A DNA stretch of 64,000 bases, taken from contig JARZZO010000003.1 in assembly GCA_030544215.1 (NCBI GenBank), forward strand, positions 19,167,879-19,231,878, in the 5' to 3' direction. Position numbers and translations under genes: made by a program. Source of the stretch: Zantedeschia hybrid cultivar (taxonomy: Eukaryota; Streptophyta; Magnoliopsida; Alismatales; Araceae). Positions 43,909-56,300 of the stretch are shown piece after piece. Numbering within the stretch: the stretch's first letter is position 1; each line of letters starts with the position of its first letter. The notes beneath the pieces are model-generated. The model was not told where the DNA came from, did no database searches, and saw nothing but the letters and a program-made list of their open reading frames with translations.

Positions 43909-46900
43909 GTGAGTCCATGTATATGCATGTGTGTTTTTGTTTCTTTGATGTTATTTAAATAAAAATCACAGAGTAGATGAATTTTCTGTCTCTAATATAT
44001 TCATCTTGACAGGGTCTGGTGAGGGTGAAGGCTTCCCAGGAAACAGTCACATTTCATTTACAAATGATAAGTGGAAAATGCATACAGCGGAGCAACAAAG
44101 GCATGTTTTGCAAATCTTGGAGAAGTCCTTGGCCAGAGAACTTGATCTAGAAAAAAGGCTTGCAGATTCACTGCATAATGAGGAAGAACTCAAATTGAAA
44201 CTACAGTTGCTGGAAAGGGAAACCTACTGTATGGAAGAACAGATGGAGGCCATTCAAGAAAGGTTGTTTGAGGCTGAGAATGCTGATGAGGTATTGATGG
44301 GAATATCAAAAGAATTTTCATCAAAACTTCAGATTGCTCAGTTCAGTTTAAATAACTCAATGCAACGAGAGAATGAAATGAAATTTAAGCTGCAAGAAAG
44401 TTTGCTGAAGCTATCAAGTCAAGAAAGTGCTTTGAAGCTGAAAACAAGTAGTCCAAGTCTTGATAATTCTCTTGTACAACAGATAAATAGTTTAAAAGCC
44501 TCTCTTAAGGAAGCTGAGGATAAATATGCACTTGCAAATTCAGAGGCCTTGACTTTGAAGGTACAAGTGAATTCACTTGAGAAGAATTTGAGAGAATCTG
44601 ATATTGAGCTGCAGCAAGCCAAGTTCTCTGTTGAAGCAAGTGAAGATCAGCAAAGCTTATTGCATTCTGAGCTCACTGAAATGGAACATCTTATAGAGAA
44701 TCTTCAAGAAGCTATTGTAACTGCAGAAAGAAGGGCTGACAGTGCTGAAGCCAAGTGTAACTTGCTAAGTGATACTAACTTGGAACTTAATGAAGAACTT
44801 GGTTTAGCTAAAAGTAGTGCATCAGAGAAGGAAGTCTTTCTAGAGAGGAAGTTAAAGGAATCTGATGCTCGATTGGAGCATGCAAAGGCATCTATTGAAG
44901 CAATTGAGGAGCAGCAAAACTTGTTATACACTGCACTTGGTGACATGGAAAATTTGATTGAGGATCTGAAGGCAAAGGCTTCAAAAGCAGAAAGTAGGGC
45001 TGAGACTGCGGAATCTAAGTGTACTTTATTGACTGAAACTAATTCAGAACTGAATGAAGAATTGGTTTTACTGAAAGGTAGGTTGGAATTCTTAGAAAAG
45101 TCACTCTGTCAAGCTGATGAAGCAAAGATAGCAACTGCAAAGGACATTGGCATCAAGACTAAATTAATCACTGATCTAGTTGTGAAACTAGCCTCCGAAA
45201 GAGAGCGTATTCAAGTGCAGGTGTGGTTCCATTTTTTATTACATTCCCAATGTTTTCTTTGTGGTAGTCTGGCCAGATGCTGAAGATGTTTTTTTTTTTC
45301 TGACAGTTTTTATTCATGTGATTCATCATTCATTATTATTTGTCTGCATAGTTGTCAAGACTTACACCTAGGCAATGCCTAGGCGATAGGACCTTTTCTA
45401 AGGCGTAGACGGTTAAATGGCTTATTGGGCCTTGAAAAAGCATGCCTAGGTGCCGCTTACGCATGCCTAGGCACACCTAGGCTAGTTCATGGGCCAGTCA
45501 GATTGGGTCCATTGGGACCCCAACCTAACGTAAATGGTGTTTGTGGATTATTGGACCCTAGTTTTTTTTTATACCCATTCATCTCATCTTCCTTGTTATT
45601 TCACCTCTCTAGTCATATTTGTTAATCTCCTAATTGATCATGCCGAACCCATTCTATGCTGGCCCACGCGATTGAGAGGTTCTTGTCGAGTGGCAGGTCT
45701 CGTTCCTAGATCCTCATCCAGACTATTATTGTGTCTGGACCAAGGTTAGCCGTATTGATGATCCGTATCCGATCGTGTCTTCCTAGATACGATACAATAC
45801 CGATCCGACTCGGACCAACTCGGTCCGACTCGCATGAGTCAGGCCGATCCATGCTTATTGTTGATTTTTTTAAGATTCTGATTTTTTTAAGATTCTTTAA
45901 TTTTGTGAATAATTATGACAGAAATAAGCTTTTAACTCCAGTGGTTTATTAATGACAATGACTTTAATTCAAATTTAGGAGAAATCTATCTTATTAATCA
46001 ATATAGAACAGTAAATCACCTATTAAATTAGAGAAAAAAGTCCAATTATTTACCAATTAGAGGAAAAGAAAAAGGTCTAATTACTTATCAAATTAGAAAA
46101 AAAGTTTACTTAATAAGATTTAAGTCACATTGAGTAGGCTTGAGCTGGATCACAGCGACCCATGCCGGAATGTAGCGATTGCACGAGTCGTCATGAGTCA
46201 CATATGAGTCCCATCAAGTCGGCACGAGTCACATACAAGTTGGCACGAGTCAGACCGAGTCGCATTGAGTCGGCTCGAGTCAAATGCAACTCAGCGACTC
46301 AAACCGTCCCAGCCACTCAGACTCATCCAGATATGAGTCGGCTTGTATGAGTCGGCCCGATCCGGTACGATACAGCAAACCAAGGTCTGGACTTCCATAG
46401 TGATGGAGAGTGGGCGTATATCAATAGTGAGCATGGGTTTGCAAGATTCTCTTCAGATGCCCTTATTTAGTTAACTTGTTCTTCCAGTGTGCCCTGTTGT
46501 TTGATGTGCACCAAGAGAGAATACGAAAGAGTGTTTATCCTCTACATCATCATTTTTAATTCGTCATTGGTTTGTGAGAGATTTGTGAGGTTATAATATT
46601 TTAATCCGTGATGTTACGAAAAAACGGTGGTTTCCTTATTAACGTCACTTCGTCGTTTGGTTCTCTTGGGTGGTTTAGCATTGCAAGGTATGAGGTTGCT
46701 TGAATGTATTATTGGATCATACATGGTTATTTGCTATCCGTTTATGGGCCCACTTGTTGATGCCATTGCGCATGCCATCGTTCATTCTACATCAATGCTT
46801 GTCGAATAAAGGTGAGTTTATATGGAGCTTTTATTGAATGTAGATGTTACAGGAAAATTGCATAGATTGGAAGCATGCGTGCATGGGAATTAAGAACTTT

Positions 46901-47730
46901 AGAGAGAGTGACTGCGTGCGTGCCTGCACATGTGTGCATAGTAACTTTTAAAAGAGGGCATATGTGTGTGCGTTTATATAGTCCAAGGCGAGAGGAGAGC
47001 AAGGCAACTAGGGGCTTGTCATAGCCTTAAATGCCTAGGCGACCGCCTAGGCATAGGCATTTGAGGCGACACATTTTCTCCCACTAATGAAGGAAGAAAA
47101 CGGTAATAGACAAAAATAAAGAAAACATCCTAGATAATGATATGTGAGACTTTGAGAAACATTGATTATGTCCTATACATAAAGATCAATTTCTATAAAG
47201 CACTCATATAAGTAGGGGATGCTCTTAGGAATCATCACAATTAGGGAAAATGTGACAACATTTGAGAAAAAGGAGCTAGACATTATTAAAAGAGGCAGTA
47301 GCCACTATGGAACAATTAAAAATAGGAAAAATAATATAAAATAAGTACCACATAATTAAAAAAGGTATAAGCATTTGGCATAAACAACATAGGTGAATGC
47401 CTAGGTGAGCAAGGCGAGGTTGGGGATACTTCACACTACGTCATTGCCTATGCAAGCAAGGTGATCGCCTTTGATAACATGGGTGTGCGTCCGTGCGTAT
47501 GTGCATGGGTAGGGGGGGGGGGAGTGTTGCAATGTGCATGCGCATGTGTGCCCATGTGGCGTGCGGTGTGCATGTATGCGTGCACACGTGTGCTTCATAC
47601 ATATGGCTGTGGGTGTGCGTGTTTTCGTGTATGCACTTGCATGTATATGCATGTGTACGTGTATGCGCATGTGTGCATGTGACCTTTTCCCCACCATGTG
47701 GATGGCCCCTAAACCTAATCATACAACATT

Positions 47731-47771
<41 letters not shown>

Positions 47772-48561
47772 GAGAATGAATCCACCGATGGGAAGGGAAG
47801 GGATTGTCTCCTTGAAGGCTTTAGAGGACCTCCTCCTTTTGAAATGGAGTCTTAAGGCCCTAACTTTGCCTAATTCTGGCTATTTTGGGCCAGAATCAAT
47901 TCTTGTTTCATTTAGCCACTTAGGTTATTTTGGCTAGGCAAAGTCTTTTCCTTCTTACTTTTTGTTTCTGAGGAACCACCCCCCCCCGGAAGAAGGGATC
48001 GGTTCTGATCTGAGCTGTTCACTTCTGTAAGGTGTGCCTTTTACAGACCTCAAACAGGTGGTCTTTTTATTCACTGTTTGAAGTGCAGTTGCTGTATAGA
48101 TGATCAAATATGAAGTACCCATATGCTTGCCTATTTCCCTCTTTGTCCAGGCACTTTCGAGGTCTAGGTATTGAGTATTGCTCCCTAATTTTTTGTGGTT
48201 AAACTACAACCAAGAAGGTGGTTTTTCTATATAGTGACAAGACTCACAAGACTTTTGATGGTTTCACTTTTGTCAAAAAGTGAACCCAGGCACGTACTTT
48301 GTACCACCTTGTAGAGGGTTGATGTCAGGCAAGTTAGCCAGATAGGAACTATTGCCAAACCTTTGATTTGTTTTTTCATTGGACTTTGCTGACCCTTGAT
48401 TGATGGGGTAAGGCTCATAGTGCTGCTGCTTATAGTGCATAGATAAATGGTCATCTGTCTCCTCCATATGATCATTGTTTATGGTTGAAGAAAGTTGAAA
48501 GGGAGAGGGTTGGTTAAGGTGGAAGCTTCATTGAGCAGTTGACACTTATTGGTTGTCTAAA

Positions 48562-48609
<48 letters not shown>

Positions 48610-50248
48610 CATGTGCAGGCACCTATATAGAAGTGCCTATCTGCAAACCTTAGCTGCTTCACTACATTTGCATGCATAGGTACCTGTGAAATGCCTATCC
48701 ACAAACCTTAGCTGATCTTGATGACAGAGACATATCATTGGCCATTTGTTTTTGCCCTTGTCATGCTTCTGGCCATCTTCAAGCTTAGCTGCCTCACACA
48801 TCTTTCTCTTCAAGTACAGCTGTACATTTCAGACAACCACACATACATACCTGCACAACATGAATAAAAAAGCATGCTTTAGTTTGTCTTATAAACAAAC
48901 CAAAAGGACTCCCTACTCATTAGAAAAAATAGCAGCATTTCCTGGACTTTTAGAATGGGTGGTTTTGCAATGATCTTACTCTGCCTTATGTAAAACCAAA
49001 CAAATCCTTATGGTATCCTAACATACAGATGAACTTCTGTGGCTTTGGTATTTCCAGTGAGGCAGTGACAGGAAGGTATAAAAATCCACAGTTTTCCTGT
49101 TGTTGGAAGAAAAGAACACTCATAATAGAACTCTTGTTTAGCCAGACCTTCTGAAACTGAGGATTATCATAACAGATGATTATTGCAAAGCAGTCTTCAC
49201 TAATAAATTGGATCATTTTGTCCACAATACAAAATTAAACTGAAATGTAAACATTGTTTTATGCAGATATCTAGATTGAGAAAGGAGAACCATACTTTGG
49301 GCGAGGAATGGTGGAAAAGAAAAAATGACATTTATACTTCAAGTCATGAGATTCATGGAAATGAGAAAGAAGACTTTATTGAATCTTTTGAAGAATCAGT
49401 AACAGAGTCATCGACTACAAATTTTCAGGTTGCTCATTTTATCTTTCTCCTCATGATATTAGCATATTAGAAATGATTCAATGTTTAGCAATTTTCATTG
49501 GCTTGAAAATTTCTCGGTCATAGGAACACTATGATTCTGTTTATGCTTCACAAGAACCAAAGGTCTCATGCTAGAGAGATATGGTTCTCTCATGCAGATT
49601 TGCCTACTGGCAGCATATTGCAACAAGGGCTGCCCGATGAAGATTTGGTGGCCTTGGCTAGAAAAATTGTTGTATTGACAAAGTGGGTGGGAATGGTATC
49701 CACTATGATTGCCCCTGCGTGCAAGTTGACTGCACTGCAGCTCAGCTGTTCGATCTCCCATCAATTGGGTTGAGCAGTGCTGGTCTTCAAGAACATAATG
49801 GACCTTTTTTCCTAAAAATTCGGACTTGGAGGCAGCTGCTGCTTTGATTTTTGCTGTTCTGTTCTACTATCTTAGTTAGTAGACTTCAGTGTTAAGTTTT
49901 CTTTTCTTTTTTTTTCTTTTTTTTTTTTTTTGGGGGGGGGGGGGGGGGTTGTACCTTCCATGGCCAGAGATGTTCCCTCTTTGGCTGTGTTATGCAGAGT
50001 AGTGTTGTATCCTTTTTTTTTTTTTTGGGTACCCTGCTAGTGTTGTATCCTTCTTTCTCTGTTTTAATGAAATGTGACTTTTGTCACCTTGAATAAAAAG
50101 AAATTGGCACCCTCAGGTGCCCCATGGTGGCACTGTACCACACCCCATATTTCTTTTTTTTCCTTCTAATTAGCCATCCAATGGAGATTGGATGACTAAA
50201 GTTGGGGTGCAGCTGGTGCATATGCAGGGCGCCAGTAGCACCCTAGCA

Positions 50249-50310
<62 letters not shown>

Positions 50311-53300
50311 TATGTATGTATGCATCTATGTATGTTTGTATGTGTGTATATATATTATATATCTGTGTGAATGTATGTATGGATAGATTAATGGATACAT
50401 ATATAGGCTTGAATTGGCTGGAATATGTCCTAAAAGTAGCTGATTTCAGCCAATTTTCTGTCAACCTTGATTCTGATCCTGATCTTGATCCTCGATCGGA
50501 CTGAGTTCAACCAATCCTATGGCATGATTTGATTCTGCCATGCTTGCACCACCTCCTTAATAGAGGAGTTGTAATGAAGAGTAAGAGGGATAATGGATAT
50601 AGTGTTGGCTAATTTGAATGTGCCATGTCCATGCTTGTGAGATCGGATTGCTCACATTTTGAGAAGCACTTTGGTTGACGCAGTTTTTTTTTTTTTTTTT
50701 TTTTTGCATGTGTGTGTGTGTGTGGGAGGGGGGGGGGGGGGATTGTGTGATATTAAAGCTAGACAATCTTGGGGGTTATTTTCTGTGCCCTAAAATGCCA
50801 TAAAACAGCATATTCCTTATGTTTGGAGTGCTGTAAATTGTTTTACGATGTTTTCTGTATATCTGGAGTGTCACAAAATGCTGTATCTCAAGATCAGTTG
50901 ACCCATATGATACTCTTTTTAGCTGATTTTGGTCTTCAGCCCAAAACGACTGAAAACCAAAACCAGGGGTTTCAAGACCAGTGATTTTAAAATCAGGGAT
51001 TTTATGTTTGCCAGTTTTAAAACCAGCAATTTCAGAATTGATATTTTACAGCATTTTGTGGGGCGTCAAATGACTCCTTAGTGGAAGCATTAGTCATACT
51101 GATGGTCAGCCTTGGTACTAGAGTGAGATACAACTGCTTGATCCTTTCCATGCCAGGAAATCAAAGAACTGCCTAAGAAAATGCAGAAGTCATAGCAGAA
51201 TGACAACCAATAGGATCTGCAGCGCAATCAACATCAAATATGGCATGCATCTCAAGTGAAGAGATGATATGATAGAGTATCGGATGGTGTCTCAGAGCTA
51301 TCTAAAAACGCGAACGGAAGTTGCATAATGGCCAGACATGATCAGACTAACATAGTGGCTCACTTAATTTGCACATGAGTGGAATTAGGTGAAAGATCGA
51401 GTAACCTATAGTTTGTCAATAATGGTTTAGATCTCCTACAGGCATAACCGTTCCCTAAACGCATTCCGAAATCTAGCAGTATGACAAGTTAACTGTGTCA
51501 TGCATTCACGATAAATGTGCATGTATGGTTATTACTACGATCATTGTAATCATCATTAGTCTAGAAGTATGACAAGTTAGCTGTTTCATGCATTCACGAT
51601 AAATGTGTATGTATGGATAATCGTTGGTCATCATTCTTTTCATGTTAATAATATTTATTAAGTTATCATGATTGAAGCACATATTAACATTGTTCAAGAA
51701 ACTTTACATGATCCTAATAACATCTCTCAAGAAACTTTGCATGGTCCTATTAACATCATTCCTGAAACTTCACATGATCTAATTAACATTTTTCAAGAAA
51801 ACTTTTGTATGATCCTGTTAGCAGCATTCAAGAAATTTAGCTAATAAGTTATTCACGAATCTTAGGCTTAATTATCAAGTTAATTACTACTCTTAACAAA
51901 TATTTCATATAACCATAATACCAACCCTAATTTCAACGTCTTAGTATGTGTATCATCGTTATTCTCTAACCATGAACAGTAGGGTGTATGTATGAGCATA
52001 ACCTTTTTGGGTGCTTATGTGAGTGTAACTTTTAAGGCACCATTTGGAAACCCCCACAGACTGGATTTCAATCATTGGAATCAGCAAGTCCCTCACTCTA
52101 GTTTCCAAATGACCAAAAGTACCTTGGATTTCGGACTGGTTCAACATCTAGTGAGAGAGAGATAGACACAATTGGGGTGGAAGGAGGAAAATCTCCAAAA
52201 GCTACTCCTTGTGAGCTTTTCAATGATTAAAGTAGATTTTAATCATTGGAAATGATACCTTTCAGGAGACAAGACAAACAGCACCCCATAAAATTTGATT
52301 TTTAAATTTAAAAAAGAAGGGTATAAGTGTAAACCCCTCCCAAAATCTGTGCACACCTTATTATGTTTCCAAATCTGATTTCTCTATTTCCATTATTAAT
52401 TCAAAATCTGTACTTACCTGAACAAATGACTTCAAAGGTGATTTTGAGATAATCTTGTCAACTCATAGCATTTCCAAATGCTACCTAAGTCAATAGTCTT
52501 TAACATGGAATCATAGGAGAAAACATGTTAGGGGCCTTAAGATTGATGCTTATTTTCAGATTTCAAACTGTAGGCGTCCCTCCTATGTTAAACTCATTAC
52601 TCACTACTCCTAAAAGTTTTAAGAAACATAAAATTAGATGTAGGAATGCAGAAACCAACAGAAATCAACAAAAACAACGAAAGCTTTGTAATTCTTCAAT
52701 TATCATCTTGGGATGTTTTTTCCTGTATCCTTTTGGTCTTTCTTTCTTTGAGGTAATAAGTTGAGTTGATGTTTCATTTTCTTGTTCTTTCAGTGGTTTG
52801 TGTGCTTCTTTGATAATTCTTTCTTACTTTGATAGTTCTATAGATACATGTGTATATATATATACATAGTTAAAAGCTATTCATACAAGTAATCATAGAG
52901 TCTTTAAAAATTTTGATGATCAGCCATGATCAAAAACTTAGTTCTAATGCTTAATCTTCTTTCTTTGTTCTCTATCTCGGCCAATCTTATTCTTGTAGCC
53001 GATCATTCTTTTGACTAAGTGGTTCACCCTTCTGAGGGATGGAGATAACCACCCACCATTAGGCTTTGAATAACTGAGTGTGGTGCTCAGTGGTGTTAGG
53101 CTGACTGGAACATATAGATCCCTAGCTATATTGTCTTAGTTCTAGCTCTCAGTGCACTCAAGTGATCTTTCTATCCCCTGCCTTAAGTCAGCATGTTCCA
53201 AGTATGGACTTTTAGACCCCTTTAAAATGAACAAGGAACCTTCAATGTCCCGACTTCGGCACAATTTTATGGAGTCGTAATCTATGTCCCTTGTCTCCAA

Positions 53301-56300
53301 GGGACAAATCTTTAAGGGCTCTTTCCATTGGTGAAGTGATGTCACCTTTCTTTTCATTAATAAGAAAATATCTCAAAGAACATGATCATAAATAATATAT
53401 TCATAATTATAGAATCATCATCATCAAACATATGCATAATCATTAGTCATAGTCATTTGCGTAGCCATTTAAACAAGAAGTTCATATGTCATAGCTGTAC
53501 CATAGGCGAATACTTGGTGGGAGACAAGTTCTGCATTGAGCCAGTGGAGTAATTGCCCTTCTCATATTTCTTCCAAAGCTGAAGTATACTCCTCTTAGCC
53601 AGGGTTCGTCAAAATTCTAGGAGTTGCCAAGATTTGATTTAGGTTAGCTTTGGGATGAACAATTGAAACCCCTCCCCCCCCAAAAAAAAGGCAAAGGGAA
53701 ACATCGATCCTAATTCCTAAACCTGCTCGGCACAACCCCTATCAATTGGGCCCCCCAACTTCTCCATGAAAATTTTGCCAACAGGAAAACCTGCATTTTT
53801 TGTCCCCTCATCCAACCGTGTTTATGGCAATCCTCCCCAACAGAATTTAATGAAGAAGGGGAGCCTGCTTATTTTCACTCCAGGATGGCGTATTTGAGGT
53901 AATCGTCTCCAGAATTTATAGTAACCATATCAAGAAGTGAAACCTGCTTATTTTCACCCCAGGATGGTAAAGAGATTGGGATAAGAGTGTTCCTAAACCT
54001 ACACAACTCTTACAACCACGCTAAACTTTTAGCAACCGAACAATCTGAAATTTTTCAAACCAACCCCCCCCCCCCCTCCCCCCAAAACAAATGAGGAGGT
54101 AAACTTGCCTTTTCATCCCTTCCCTCCCCAATGGAACTTATGGTATCTACATTAAGAAGGAAACCTGCTTTTTTTTCGCCCCACCACAATAAAGAGAACA
54201 CAATAACATCTGCAAAATTTTATTAGGAGTGGGATTGGAATTCTGCTTCCCAGTGAAATCCGTCTTCTTGCCCTTTCATGCTGTGCATCTGTTCATTCAG
54301 GTTGCTTTCTCTGCAATCTGCACTTTGTGTCACTGTATGTCTCATAGCTCTTCTTTGAAGATCTTTTTTCCTGATATCATTACTCAAAGGAGCATCTAGT
54401 TCTTTTATAAGTGCTGTCTCCATGCTAAGAATGGAAAAAGAGCAGAAAGTTTCCTTTTCTTAATCGATTTTCTTCTCATCTTATTGATCAAAACCAATTG
54501 ATGCCAATCATCGCAAAAAAATATTCTTACCCAATTGCACACAGATTTTAGGCAAAATCTCTTGCGTAAGATTAAAAGAGGGGGGGGGGGGGATGATGCC
54601 CATTCCATTGCAAGTTCTATTGTGTATGTGATGAGCTGGTAATTAAGCTGTATAAAGTTGCTTCCTTTTCAAACAAAAAATAAAAAAATAATTTTCTTGC
54701 TTTGCATGGTAGGAAGGGGAGTACAAGTATTATGTAGTTGCGTTGACCACACACACCCCCCCCCTAACCGAAAAAAAACAAAGAAAGAAAAAGTCATGCG
54801 TCCGACTCTTGCTCTTGATGCTGCAGGAATGGAAGGATGAAGAAAGTTTATATGGATTATATAACTTGTAAACATTTTGTAAAGCCACCTTTGTCTGTCT
54901 CTCTGTTTGTGCAAACATTGCTTGGGCTACTGTGGCAAGGTTCTGATTGATGGTCATGGCAGTAAAGGAGGAAAAGGAGTTGGATTACTGATGCGGGACA
55001 GCAAGGGGGTAGAAGCCGAAGAAGGAAGAAGAGAGGGGGTTGGAGAAGAAGGCGGCTAAGGCTCAGGTTCCCGTCCCATCTCGGGATAAAACGCAGCGGC
55101 TACTTTCATTCAAAATTCTTCTTCAATACCTTCCCACGAGGGGATACAAGACAATATATAGACTCCTCAAAAGAAACCCTAACATTAAATGACTAAAATG
55201 ACCCTTATTCAAAGTAAAAAGACTCAAACAGAACTAAATCCTTTTAAAAAAGAAAATACATCAATTGGGCCTCTAATGGGCCAAATAAAATATAAAATAA
55301 GCATTGGGTTCTGTCCTCCACTTCTTGGATTTTCATCATTCTCCCCTGGTTCAAAAAAATTCGTCCTCAAATTTTAAAGTGAGCCAGAATAAGTATGCGG
55401 ACGACTGGATCATCAGTAGGAGTCTTCAAGCATATGATCATCTCAAGAACCACAAACCGGTCTACTACATGTGAATCATAAAAATCCTGCCATACCATGT
55501 CCACTGAAGACGATAACAAATCATACGTGCCATCATGTAGGGTAGCTATCATTACACTCTCAGTAAGTGTTGGACGAGGCTTTGAGTCAGCAAAAACATC
55601 ATTAGAAATAAGATCTAATCTTGCCTCAACAAATAACTCATGATCCCATAAGATAATATGAACTGGTGCAGCATCAAGTAGACCAGTGCTAAACACATCT
55701 TCAGAAATACGATTCAATCCTGACCGTCTAAACAAAGCATGATCCCAACTGTCAACCATATATCTGACATCAACCTCGAACACTGTATCAACGATCATAT
55801 GTAGTCCCGATGCCATGAATACGTCGTGATCCCATCAAGTAACAGGTGATGGTGTCACTTTAGGGAAACAAGCTAAATACAACTGTTGAAACTTCTCCTG
55901 AACCTGATAAGAGGCATTGAGAGTACGAATGGATGTCTGGTATCCCTTGGGTCGTAAAAGACAGTATCGCCCAGTGGGATCAATCACAACTTGCCGCTCG
56001 TCCATCCATTCTCTACCCAAACTGATATATGAACCATGTGGTATAATCTTGCACCATACATCATCATAATATCTGACGCGTCGGGAAGTGCTTTTACTCT
56101 TTAGGAGACGGAAAAATGGCACATAGGCTTGGTCTCCAGAGACAATTATGTAGTATGTATGGGAGATAGAATCCACAATAGATTGGGAGATAACATTGCC
56201 GAACGGAATTGCATTAAGAAACACCCTAGTTTGCACGGAATTGAGTAGCTCCACCTCAAAGCTAAAATCCATGGTGAGGAAACGTACTTAGGATTCCGAT

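Larger units (their letters stand above)
45221..49266 (+). other. WIT1-like intron 2 with transposon and microsatellite content
   Basis: A GT-AG intron of 4 kb between phase-0 exons. It contains a CCTAGGC-rich element (45351-47479) with an inner hAT element (45741-46384), an alternating purine-pyrimidine stretch (47490-47690), GA repeats (47733-47769 and 48565-48605) and a 61-bp duplication (48606-48727). No coding exon was recognised inside. Confidence 0.75.

Noticed and set aside
47441..47855. Cysteine- and histidine-rich frames of 114-120 codons
   Set aside because: They are translations of GTGCAT and GA repeats and have no independent support.
50101..50250. A SINE with polymerase III promoter
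   Set aside because: The microsatellite tail is suggestive, but no A-box and B-box pair could be identified, so it is listed only as a short repeat.
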